Source: Arabidopsis thaliana
Taxonomy: Eukaryota > Streptophyta > Magnoliopsida > Brassicales > Brassicaceae
Direction of reading: 5' to 3'
Length of the DNA stretch: 64,000 nt
Assembly (NCBI RefSeq): GCF_000001735.4
Contig: NC_003070.9
Span: 21,251,971-21,315,970 of the forward strand
The notes under the pieces are model-generated. The model made no database searches. It was not told the origin of the DNA and worked only from the letters and a program-made list of their open reading frames with translations. Shown piece after piece: positions 48,920 to 58,507 of the stretch. The translations under genes and the position numbers were made by a program. The number at the start of each line of letters is the position of its first letter. Within the stretch, counting starts at the first letter, position 1.

Positions 48920-49004
48920 CCGACCTTAGCTCAGTTGGTAGAGCGGAGGACTGTAGTAGACGCAGATTATCCTTAGGTCACTGGTTCGAATCCGGTAGGT
49001 CGGA
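48920..49004 (+). tRNA. tRNA-Tyr(GTA), unit 22 second Tyr, consensus
   Basis: Consensus exons and intron. Confidence 0.97.
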
Positions 49005-49663
49005 ATTTGCTCCCACATGAGAGCTTTTTATTTTTCTTTCGTTGTGACATTAAGGTTTTTAAATTTTATAATAAACGGTTATATGGTGGTCGACAATTAA
49101 ACATACCGAAAAGTTTTGCTCGAATTCTTAAACGATCCGTATGTTTAGCTTTTTTCAATATTGATACGATGAAAAATGATTTAAAAGTGACTAAAAACTA
49201 TGAGTTTTCTAATTTTCTTTGGTCAAACAAACATTTAGTTTTAGAGTTTTAAAAAGAACAAAAAATGTATGCATAATTATATTCAAATGCTTGTGGGTTG
49301 TGCCTATAAGTTGTCAACGTTCATACAAGGGTGGTGAAATACCTTTTCCAACTTTGTTGCACGATTTGTTTGGCTTTATTTTCAAGAATATAAACAATCA
49401 TAGCACACTCTCAATATTACATGCATAAATATATCATCAAAGTTGCTCTTTAGAAATAATTTATTTTTTGAATTGAGAAAATATTATAAAAATTCAAAAA
49501 AATCAAGACAGCCAAATAGGTTTATGGTTCTAATCTTTTTTATTGTGTTCATAAACTATTTCATCCTTGGAATCTTCTACTTCTCACTCATGATCAAAAT
49601 TTAGGATACAGAATGGTATACGGTTTAGTCTATTTTGAAATAAAAGTTTAGTTTAGAGAAAAA

Positions 49664-49745
49664 GTGGACGTGCCGGAGTGGTTATCGGGAATGACTAGAA
49701 ATCATGGGGGCTTTGCCCGCGCAGGTTTGAATCTTGCCGTTTACG
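49664..49745 (+). tRNA. tRNA-Ser(AGA), unit 23, degenerate
   Basis: Same change set as units 19 and 21. Confidence 0.8.
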
Positions 49746-49996
49746 TTTTTATTTTGAGTGTTGGTAAGTTTTTAAAATAACTTATTGTGTTTTATGGATC
49801 GTTTTTCAATTTGAACGGTTTTCCATCATGTTACCGTTTTCAGTAAAATTTAGTATTGATAAAAAACTTTTAAAAAACAAGACAGCATGAAAGATATGAA
49901 GTCAACTTTTTTTCTATTCCTCTTCTTGATAAGTTTAAATTTGATTAAAAAGCTTTTTTTGAATCATCAACATGCATAAAGTGTTATAATACAAAA

Positions 49997-50081
49997 CCGA
50001 CCTTAGCTCAGTTGGTAGAGCGGAGGACTGTAGTTGACGCAGATAATCCTTAGGTCATTGGTTCGAATCCGGTAGGTCGGA
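49997..50081 (+). tRNA. tRNA-Tyr(GTA), unit 23 first Tyr, T-stem wobble
   Basis: ATTGG/CCGGT. Confidence 0.93.
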
Positions 50082-50454
50082 TCATAAAAGTTTAAAGATT
50101 TTTTTTTTCATTTCGTTTCAAAGAGTTTAGAGAAGAGTATAACTACAAACTCGTTTTTCTATGAGAAATTGTTTAAGAGAATTGCATAGCTATTGACTGT
50201 ATTATCAGAAATGAGTGGGAAATCTCGAAGGAATTTTCACTGTATTTTAAACCGTTCAAGAGTAAACCCTCATTTTCGTATATTTACGAGATTTAGGCAA
50301 GATATTATGAGTTTTTCTAATATAATGTTTTTATAAATTCAAACTTTGTTTTCAAATTTTTAATAGAGACTCACTATGAGTATGCTAACTTAATACAAAT
50401 CATTGTGCTGATAGAATATTTTGATCAGTACACATGCATGAAATAGAATACAAT

Positions 50455-50539
50455 CCGACCTTAGCTCAGTTGGTAGAGCGGAGGACAGTAGAAGACGCAG
50501 ATTATCCTTAGGTCATAGGTTCGAATCCGGTAGGTCGGA
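50455..50539 (+). tRNA. tRNA-Tyr(GTA), unit 23 second Tyr, U33 lost and T-stem mismatch
   Basis: A33 as in unit 15; T stem ATAGG/CCGGT adds one more change to the unit 19 form. Confidence 0.83.
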
Positions 50540-51012
50540 ATTTGCTCCCACATGAGAGCTTTTTATTTTTCTTTTGTTGTGACATTAAGGTGTTTGAATT
50601 TTATAATAAACGGTTATATGCATAATTATATTCAAATGCTTGTGGGTTGTGCCTATAAGTTGTCAACGTTCATACAAGGGTAGTGAAATAACCTTTCCCA
50701 CTCTGTTGCACGATTTGTTTGGCTTTATTTTCAAGAATATAAACAATTATAGCGCAATCTCAATATTACATGCATAAATATATCATCAAAGTTGCTCTTT
50801 AGAAATAATTTATTTTTTGATATGAGAAAATATTATAAAAATTCAAAACAATCAAGACAGCCAAATAGGTTTATGGTTCTAATCTTTTTTATTTTGTTCA
50901 TAAACTGCGTCATCCTTGTAATTTTCTACTTCTCACTCATGATCAAAATTTAGGATAGAGAATGGTATACGGTTTAGTCTATTTTGAAATAAAAGTTTAG
51001 TTTAGAGAAAAA

Positions 51013-51094
51013 GTGGACGTGCCGGAGTGGTTATCGGGAATGACTAGAAATCATGGAGGCTTTGCCCGCGCACGTTTGAATCTTGCCGTTTACG
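51013..51094 (+). tRNA. tRNA-Ser(AGA), unit 24, degenerate
   Basis: Block C changes plus G to A after the anticodon arm (CATGGAGGC) and G to C at the start of the B box (CACGTTTGAATCT). Confidence 0.78.
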
Positions 51095-51346
51095 TTTTTA
51101 TTTTGAGTGTTGGTAAGTTTTTAAAATAACTTATTGTGTTTTATGGATCGTTTTTGAATTTGAACGGTTTTCCATCATGTTACCGTTTTCAGTAAAATTT
51201 AGTATTGATAAAAAAACCTTAAAAAAACAAGATAGCATGAAAGATATGAAGTCAACTTTCTTTCTACTCCTCTTCTTGATAAGTTTAAATTTGATTAAAA
51301 AGCTTCTCTTGAATCATCAACATGCATAAAGTGTTATAATACAAAA

Positions 51347-51431
51347 CCGACCTTAGCTCAGTTGGTAGAGCGGAGGACTGTAGTTGAAGCAGATAATCCT
51401 TAGGTCACTGGTTCGAATCCGGTAGGTCGGA
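51347..51431 (+). tRNA. tRNA-Tyr(GTA), unit 24 first Tyr, consensus exons
   Basis: Intron variant TTGAAGCAGATA; T stem intact. Confidence 0.95.
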
Positions 51432-51806
51432 TCATTAAAATTGAAAGTTTTTTTTTTTCCATTTCGTTTCAAAGTGCTTAGACAAGAGTATAACTACAAA
51501 CTCGTTTTTCTATGAGAAATTGGTTTAAGAGAATTGCATAGCTATTGATTGTATTATCAGAAATGAGTGGGAAATCTCTAAGTAATTTTCACTGTATTTT
51601 AAACCGTTTAAGAGTAAACCCTCATTTTCGTATATTTACGAGCTTTAGGCAAGATATTAAGTGTTTTTCAAATATAATGTTTTAATAAATTCAAACTTTG
51701 TTTACAAATTTGTAATAGAGACTCACTATGACTATGCTAACTTAATACAAATCATTGTGTTGATAGAATATTTAGATCAGTACACATGCATGAAATAGAA
51801 TACAAT

Positions 51807-51891
51807 CCGACCTTAGCTCAGTTGGTAGAGCGGAGGACTGTAGTAGACGCAGATTATCCTTAGGTCACTGGTTCGAATCCGGTAGGTCGGA
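51807..51891 (+). tRNA. tRNA-Tyr(GTA), unit 24 second Tyr, consensus
   Basis: Consensus exons and intron. Confidence 0.97.
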
Positions 51892-52549
51892 ATTTGCTCC
51901 CACATGAGAGCTTTTTATTTTTCTTTTGTTGTGACATTAAGGTGTTTGAATTTTATAATAAACGGTTATATGGTGGTCGACAATTCAACATACCGAAAAG
52001 TTTTGCTCGTATTCTTAAATGATCCGTATGTTTAGCTTTTTTCAATATTGATACGATGAGAAATGATTTAAAAGTGAGTAAAAACTATGAGTTTTCTAAT
52101 TTTCTTTGGTCAAACAAACATTTAGTTTTAAAGTTTTAAAAAGAACAAAAAATGTGTGCATAATTATGTTCAAATGCTTGTGGGTTGTGCCTATAAGTTG
52201 TCAACGTTCATACAAGGGTAGTGAAATACCCTTTCCCACTCTGTTGCACGATTTGTTTGGCTTTATTTTCAAGAATATAAACAATCATAGCACAATCTCA
52301 ATATTACATGCATAAATATATCATCAAAGTTGCTCTTTAGAAATAATTTATTTTTGAATTGAGAAAATATTATAAAAATTCTAAAAAATCAAGACAGCCA
52401 AATAGGTTTATGGTTCTAATCTTTTTTATTTTGTTCATAAACTGGGTCATCCTTGTAATCTTCTACTTCTCACTCATGATCAAAATTTAGGATAGAGAAT
52501 GGTATACGGTTTAGTCTATTTTGAAATAAAAGTTTAGTTTAGAGAAAAA

Positions 52550-52633
52550 GTGGACATGCCGGAGTGGTGTTATCGGGCATAACTAGAAATCATGTGGGCT
52601 TTGCCCGCGCAGGTTCGAATCATGCCGTTTACG
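52550..52633 (+). tRNA. tRNA-Ser(AGA), unit 25, degenerate with 2-nt insertion
   Basis: 84 nt. Two extra bases in the D arm (GAGTGGTGTTATC), G7 to A, the anticodon-stem G to A of unit 8, and T-stem and acceptor changes at the 3' side (CATGCCGTTTACG). B box GGTTCGAATC is mostly kept. Confidence 0.78.
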
Positions 52634-52885
52634 TTTTTATTTTGAGTGTTGGTAAGTTTTTAAAATTACTTATTGTGTTTTATGGATCGTTTTAGAATTT
52701 GAACAGTTTTCCATCATGTTACTGTTTTCAGTAAAATTTAGTATTGATAAAAAAAACTTTAAAAAACAAGATAGCATGAAAGATATGAAGTCAACTTTCT
52801 TTCTACTCCTCTTCTTGATAAGTTTAAATTTGATTAAAAAGTTTCTCTCGAATCATCAACATGCATAAAGTGTTATAATACAAAA

Positions 52886-52965
52886 CCGACCTTAGCTCTG
52901 TTGGTATAGCGGAGGACTGTAGTTGACGCATCCTTAGGTCACTGGTTCGAATTCGGTAGGTCGGA
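52886..52965 (+). tRNA. tRNA-Tyr(GTA), unit 25 first Tyr, A-box damage and 5-nt intron deletion
   Basis: 80 nt. A14 is T and a D-stem G is T (GCTCTGTTGGTATAGCGG), which damages the A box. The intron region is 5 nt shorter (TTGACGC then ATCC), leaving about 7 nt. T arm as in unit 16. Confidence 0.8.
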
Positions 52966-53340
52966 TCATTAAAATTGAAAGTTTTTTTTTTTCCATTTCG
53001 TTTCAAAGTGCTTAGACAAGAGTATAACTACAAACTCGTTTTTCTATGAGAAATTGGTTTAAGAGAATTGCATAGCTATTGATTGTATTATCAGAAATGA
53101 GTGGGAAATCTCGAAGTAATTTTCACTGTATTTTAAACCGTTTAAGGGTAAACCCTCATTTTCGTATATTTACGAGCTTTAGGCAAGATATTAAGTGTTT
53201 TTCTAATATAATGTTTTTATAAATTCAAACTTTGTTTACAAATTTGTAATAGAGACTCACTATGAGTATGCTAACTTAATACAAATCATTGTGTTGATAG
53301 AATATTTAGATCAGTACACATGCATGAAATAGAATACAAT

Positions 53341-53425
53341 CCGACCTTAGCTCAGTTGGTAGAGCGGAGGACTGTAGTAGACGCAGATTATCCTTAGGTC
53401 ACTGGTTCGAATCCGGTAGGTCGGA
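53341..53425 (+). tRNA. tRNA-Tyr(GTA), unit 25 second Tyr, consensus
   Basis: Consensus exons and intron. Confidence 0.97.
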
Positions 53426-54084
53426 ATTTGCTCCCACACGAGATCTTTTTATTTTTCTTTCGTTGTGACATTAAGGTTTTTAAATTTTATAATAAACGGT
53501 TATATGGTGGTCGACAATTAAACATACCGAAAAGTTTTGCTCGAATTCTTAAACGATCCGTATGTTTAGCTTTTTTCAATATTGATACGATGAAAAATGA
53601 TTTAAAAGTGACTAAAAACTATGAGTTTTCTAATTTTCTTTGGTCAAACAAACATTTAGTTTTAGAGTTTTAAAAAGAACAAAAAATGTATGCATAATTA
53701 TATTCAAATGCTTGTGGGTTGTGCCTATAAGTTGTCAACGTTCATACAAGGGTAGTGAAATAACCTTTCCCACTCTGTTGCACGATTTGTTTGGCTTTAT
53801 TTTCAAGAATATAAACAATTATAGCGCAATCTCAATATTACATGCATAAATATATCATCAAAGTTGCTCTTTAGAAATAATTTATTTTTTGATATGAGAA
53901 AATATTATAAAAATTCAAAACAATCAAGACAGCCAAATAGGTTTATGGTTCTAATCTTTTTTATTTTGTTCATAAACTGCGTCATCCTTGTAATTTTCTA
54001 CTTCTCACTCATGATCAAAATTTAGGATAGAGAATGGTATACGGTTTAGTCTATTTTGAAATAAAAGTTTAGTTTAGAGAAAAA

Positions 54085-54166
54085 GTGGACGTGCCGGAGT
54101 GGTTATCGGGAATGACTAGAAATCATGGAGGCTTTGCCCGCGCACGTTTGAATCTTGCCGTTTACG
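54085..54166 (+). tRNA. tRNA-Ser(AGA), unit 26, degenerate
   Basis: Same changes as unit 24. Confidence 0.78.
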
Positions 54167-54418
54167 TTTTTATTTTGAGTGTTGGTAAGTTTTTAAAATA
54201 ACTTATTGTGTTTTATGGATCGTTTTTGAATTTGAACGGTTTTCCATCATGTTACCGTTTTCAGTAAAATTTAGTATTGATAAAAAAACCTTAAAAAAAC
54301 AAGATAGCATGAAAGATATGAAGTCAACTTTCTTTCTACTCCTCTTCTTGATAAGTTTAAATTTGATTAAAAAGCTTCTCTTGAATCATCAACATGCATA
54401 AAGTGTTATAATACAAAA

Positions 54419-54503
54419 CCGACCTTAGCTCAGTTGGTAGAGCGGAGGACTGTAGTTGAAGCAGATAATCCTTAGGTCACTGGTTCGAATCCGGTAGGTC
54501 GGA
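54419..54503 (+). tRNA. tRNA-Tyr(GTA), unit 26 first Tyr, consensus exons
   Basis: Intron TTGAAGCAGATA, as in unit 24. Confidence 0.95.
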
Positions 54504-54878
54504 TCATTAAAATTGAAAGTTTTTTTTTTTCCATTTCGTTTCAAAGTGCTTAGACAAGAGTATAACTACAAACTCGTTTTTCTATGAGAAATTGGTTTAA
54601 GAGAATTGCATAGCTATTGATTGTATTATCAGAAATGAGTGGGAAATCTCTAAGTAATTTTCACTGTATTTTAAACCGTTTAAGAGTAAACCCTCATTTT
54701 CGTATATTTACGAGCTTTAGGCAAGATATTAAGTGTTTTTCAAATATAATGTTTTAATAAATTCAAACTTTGTTTACAAATTTGTAATAGAGACTCACTA
54801 TGACTATGCTAACTTAATACAAATCATTGTGTTGATAGAATATTTAGATCAGTACACATGCATGAAATAGAATACAAT

Positions 54879-54963
54879 CCGACCTTAGCTCAGTTGGTAG
54901 AGCGGAGGACTGTAGTAGACGCAGATTATCCTTAGGTCACTGGTTCGAATCCGGTAGGTCGGA
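54879..54963 (+). tRNA. tRNA-Tyr(GTA), unit 26 second Tyr, consensus
   Basis: Consensus exons and intron. Confidence 0.97.
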
Positions 54964-55621
54964 ATTTGCTCCCACATGAGAGCTTTTTATTTTTCTTTTG
55001 TTGTGACATTAAGGTGTTTGAATTTTATAATAAACGGTTATATGGTGGTCGACAATTCAACATACCGAAAAGTTTTGCTCGTATTCTTAAATGATCCGTA
55101 TGTTTAGCTTTTTTCAATATTGATACGATGAGAAATGATTTAAAAGTGAGTAAAAACTATGAGTTTTCTAATTTTCTTTGGTCAAACAAACATTTAGTTT
55201 TAAAGTTTTAAAAAGAACAAAAAATGTGTGCATAATTATGTTCAAATGCTTGTGGGTTGTGCCTATAAGTTGTCAACGTTCATACAAGGGTAGTGAAATA
55301 CCCTTTCCCACTCTGTTGCACGATTTGTTTGGCTTTATTTTCAAGAATATAAACAATCATAGCACAATCTCAATATTACATGCATAAATATATCATCAAA
55401 GTTGCTCTTTAGAAATAATTTATTTTTGAATTGAGAAAATATTATAAAAATTCTAAAAAATCAAGACAGCCAAATAGGTTTATGGTTCTAATCTTTTTTA
55501 TTTTGTTCATAAACTGGGTCATCCTTGTAATCTTCTACTTCTCACTCATGATCAAAATTTAGGATAGAGAATGGTATACGGTTTAGTCTATTTTGAAATA
55601 AAAGTTTAGTTTAGAGAAAAA

Positions 55622-55705
55622 GTGGACATGCCGGAGTGGTGTTATCGGGCATAACTAGAAATCATGTGGGCTTTGCCCGCGCAGGTTCGAATCATGCCGT
55701 TTACG
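55622..55705 (+). tRNA. tRNA-Ser(AGA), unit 27, degenerate with 2-nt insertion
   Basis: Same 84-nt form as unit 25. Confidence 0.78.
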
Positions 55706-55957
55706 TTTTTATTTTGAGTGTTGGTAAGTTTTTAAAATTACTTATTGTGTTTTATGGATCGTTTTAGAATTTGAACAGTTTTCCATCATGTTACTGTTTT
55801 CAGTAAAATTTAGTATTGATAAAAAAAACTTTAAAAAACAAGATAGCATGAAAGATATGAAGTCAACTTTCTTTCTACTCCTCTTCTTGATAAGTTTAAA
55901 TTTGATTAAAAAGTTTCTCTCGAATCATCAACATGCATAAAGTGTTATAATACAAAA

Positions 55958-56042
55958 CCGACCTTAGCTCTGTTGGTATAGCGGAGGACTGTAGTTGACG
56001 CAGATAATCCTTAGGTCACTGGTTCGAATTCGGTAGGTCGGA
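55958..56042 (+). tRNA. tRNA-Tyr(GTA), unit 27 first Tyr, A-box damage
   Basis: Same D-arm and T-arm changes as unit 25 but with the full 12-nt intron, so the unit 25 deletion came after the dimer was copied. Confidence 0.82.
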
Positions 56043-56416
56043 TCATTAAAATTGAAAGTTTTTTTTTTCCATTTCGTTTCAAAGTGCTTAGACAAGAGTA
56101 TAACTACAAACTCGTTTTTCTATGAGAAATTGGTTTAAGAGAATTGCATAGCTATTGATTGTATTATCAGAAATGAGTGGGAAATCTCGAAGTAATTTTC
56201 ACTGTATTTTAAACCGTTTAAGGGTAAACCCTCATTTTCGTATATTTACGAGCTTTAGGCAAGATATTAAGTGTTTTTCTAATATAATGTTTTTATAAAT
56301 TCAAACTTTGTTTACAAATTTGTAATAGAGACTCACTATGAGTATGCTAACTTAATACAAATCATTGTGTTGATAGAATATTTAGATCAGTACACATGCA
56401 TGAAATAGAATACAAT

Positions 56417-56501
56417 CCGACCTTAGCTCAGTTGGTAGAGCGGAGGACTGTAGTAGACGCAGATTATCCTTAGGTCACTGGTTCGAATCCGGTAGGTCGG
56501 A
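56417..56501 (+). tRNA. tRNA-Tyr(GTA), unit 27 second Tyr, consensus
   Basis: Last consensus tRNA gene of the array. Confidence 0.97.
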
Positions 56502-56861
56502 ATTTGCTCCCACACGAGATCTTTTTATTTTTCTTTCGTTGTGACATTAAGGTTTTTAAATTTTATAATAAACGGTTATATGGTGGTCGACAATTAAACA
56601 TACCGAAAAGTTTTGCTCGAATTCTTAAACGATCCGTATGTTTAGCTTTTTTCAATATTGATACGATGAAAAATGATTTAAAAGTGACTAAAAACTATGA
56701 GTTTTCTAATTTTCTTTGGTCAAACAAACATTTAGTTTTAGAGTTTTAAAAAGAACAAAAAATGTATGCATAATTATATTCAAATGCTTGTGGGTTGTGC
56801 CTATAAGTTGTCAACGTTCATACAAGGGTGGTGAAATACCTTTTCCCACTTTGTTGCACGA

Positions 56862-57440
56862 AAAGTTTTGCTCGAAGTTGTAGATGTTCCGTAATTTTAG
56901 CTTTTTCAATATTGATGCGATAAGAAAATATTTGAAATTACTTAAAACAATGAGTTTTCTAATTTTCTTTGATCAACCCAACCTATAGTTATTGAGTTTT
57001 GCAATGAAAAAAGAATGTGTATGAATAATTCTATTCAATAGCTTGTGGGTTGTGCCTATAAGTTGTCAATGTTCATTCAAGTGTAGTGAAATACCCTTTC
57101 CCACTTTGTTGCACGATTTTCATGGCTTTAATTTTCCAAGAATATTAACAATCATCGACCATTTGGGAGGTGATTGACGCCTTAAACGTGGTGTTATCAA
57201 CTGGTAGGCCTTGGGCACCGGAGGATATTTAAACCGTTCGAGTTGTAGCCATCACTTTCGAATATCTACCAGATTTTTCCAAGAAGCATGTTTGCATATA
57301 TTGTTGATATGCATTCTAATTTCTAACTTTGTTTACAATTTCTTAAAGAGGAATCACTCTGTATATTCTAAAGTACTGCAAAATCATTGTGTTCATATAT
57401 TGTTATAATTTTACACATGTATCAAATGCAATAGTACAGT
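56862..57440 (+). repeat. decayed array relic beyond unit 27
   Basis: The array breaks at a short CGA/CGAAAAG junction. Diverged spacer then follows: AAGTTTTGCTCGAAG, TTTTTCAATATTGATGCGAT, GCTTGTGGGTTGTGCCTATA and GAAATACCCTTTCCCACT are all recognisable. About 57156-57225 is unrelated, and from 57226 the spacer between first and second Tyr resumes in diverged form (TTTAAACCGTTCGAG, then CACATGTATCAAATGCAATA). No Ser or first Tyr is seen, so one internal deletion removed them. Confidence 0.8.
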
Positions 57441-57575
57441 TCGACCTTCGCTCAGTTGGTAGACAGGAGGTTGTTTCTTTGCGCCAAGAACTGTGCAAAA
57501 ACCACATGTGGATGGATCTTTTGGTTTTGTAGTCTGCCTAGTCAATGGTTCAAACATCATAAGGTGTCAAGTATA
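57441..57575 (+). pseudogene. relic tRNA-Tyr pseudogene (+)
   Basis: The 5' half TCGACCTTCGCTCAGTTGGT and the following AGACAGGAGG match tRNA-Tyr. The anticodon is then lost in TTGTTTCTTTGC and about 55 unrelated bases, and a weak 3' half (TAGTCAATGGTTCAAAC) follows. It lies where the second Tyr of the relic unit is expected. Confidence 0.7.
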
Positions 57576-57772
57576 GTGAAAGTAACCTCTGACATTTCCA
57601 CTCATTCCCTATAACAAACTTGGCATGTAACGTAACTTAACCTTTTACCAAAAAAAAAAAACTTGACATGTATGCATTTCTCTTATTGAGTTCTCTTTTG
57701 ATAACGATTTTGTTGTAATACTCTTGTCAAAGAACACTGAAAATGGAATGAAACAAGCTTTAGAAAATAAGA

Positions 57773-57877
57773 TCTGACCCTACCGGATTCAAACTATTGA
57801 CCTAAGGATGTTCTGCTTCAACTATTGTTTTCATTCGAAATGCAAAGAAACAACCTCCGTTCCAAAAAGCTAGATCT
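57773..57877 (-). pseudogene. relic tRNA-Tyr pseudogene, inverted (-)
   Basis: On the minus strand the 3' half is clear: ATCCTTAGGTCAATAGTTTG followed by AATCCGGTAGGGTCAGA. It is preceded by TAGTTGAAGCAGAAC, which resembles the tRNA-Tyr intron of units 24 and 26. The 5' half is weak (GATCTAGC, then ACGGAGG). GGAGGTTGTTTCTTTGC is shared with the + strand relic, so both come from one older pseudogene. Confidence 0.7.
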
Positions 57878-58507
57878 TTGGCCTCCATAGCTTGCAGAAT
57901 TCACTTGATTAAGTTATGTTCTCCATGACATTATAATACCACAGGCTTATATGCTGTGTCTATATGACAATATCACTGAAATCCTAGCTCTTTACTCACA
58001 TTCAAAACACATTGATGTCGATTATAATTAATTAATTAATTATGCTCGAGAAATGGTAGCATTAGGTTTGTTGGTGATCAAACATATTCCTACACATATT
58101 TAACTAGCAGGCATCTCCATGAAGTCACAACCTCGGTGTGGATATTCCACCTATGACTAGTTTGAGGGGATAGTGAGACCCAACCCTCCAAATAAATCCA
58201 AAGGTCTTCCCTTCGACAGCAAAAGCTTTAGAAAGCTAAACACTCTCCCAAAAGAGTGTGACCAATGGCCAATTACACTACACTCATAATCAAACACACA
58301 CGAAAATGAGAGAGGAGCATAGGATGATACTCTTAACTCTATCAACCTAAAGGCTATATGAAAAAATACACCATAATTTCTAAAGGAAACAAAAAGTGAC
58401 AGAATTTGGTAGTATTATAAATAGTTACCTAAATTCATGTACTGCAAGAAAATGTACAGAAGATGAGGTCCATACACATCATAGGTAAAGCCAGATTATG
58501 ATGGGGT
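57878..58507. other. intergenic, no gene supported
   Basis: AT-rich sequence with an ATTAATTAATTAATT run at 58027. A 62-codon minus-strand frame (58157-58345) has no recognisable domain and is not called. Confidence 0.45.

Larger units (their letters stand above)
38142..51012 (+). repeat. array block C: units 15-23, dimer repeats of 2880 bp
   Basis: Short 1349-bp units (15, 17, 19, 21, 23) alternate with 1531-1532-bp units (16, 18, 20, 22). Every short unit has a damaged Ser, a second Tyr lacking U33, and the same deletion of about 182 bp downstream. Every long unit has a consensus Ser and an intact second Tyr. The dimer was copied about four and a half times. Confidence 0.88.
16479..56861 (+). 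repeat. 27-unit tandem array of tRNA-Ser, tRNA-Tyr, tRNA-Tyr (SYY cluster)
   Basis: A single head-to-tail array of 27 units, each with one tRNA-Ser(AGA) and two tRNA-Tyr(GTA) genes on the + strand (81 genes). In unit 1 the gaps are 253 bp (Ser to first Tyr) and 345 bp (first to second Tyr). The gap to the next Ser is about 660 bp, or about 475 bp in short units. Ser starts are spaced 1509, 1529-1537 or 1349 bp. Each gene has an internal A box and B box and is followed by its own T-run: T5 directly after Ser, T8-T10 after the first Tyr, T5 then T4 after the second Tyr. They therefore look like separate RNA polymerase III units. Both Tyr classes have a CAA motif just 5' of the gene; Ser does not. 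Homology starts sharply at 16479 and ends near 56861. The cluster is known from Arabidopsis chromosome 1 and, as I recall, is reported to be largely silenced epigenetically. Confidence 0.97.
51013..56861 (+). repeat. array block D: units 24-27, dimer repeats of 3072 bp
   Basis: Units 24 and 26 match each other, and 25 and 27 match each other; Ser starts of like units are exactly 3072 bp apart. All four Ser genes are altered: B-box and T-arm changes in 24 and 26, a 2-nt D-arm insertion in 25 and 27. All four second-Tyr genes are consensus. Confidence 0.85.

Noticed and set aside
52824-53006. Minus-strand frame containing YRIRTSDLRMRQLQSS
   Set aside because: It is antisense translation of a tRNA-Tyr gene, a well-known source of false proteins in databases; likewise the frames ending in SKFRPTGFEPVT at 23692 and 26730.
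17669-56749. Repeated frames of 81, 111, 87 and 69 codons in array spacers
   Set aside because: They recur only because the DNA repeats, have no recognisable domain, are AT-driven, and are not kept in the relic unit.
16479-56861. CRISPR-like or ribosomal repeat interpretation of the array
   Set aside because: Units are about 1.5 kb, of nuclear plant type, and every unit carries tRNA genes; there are no short repeat-spacer units and no rRNA.
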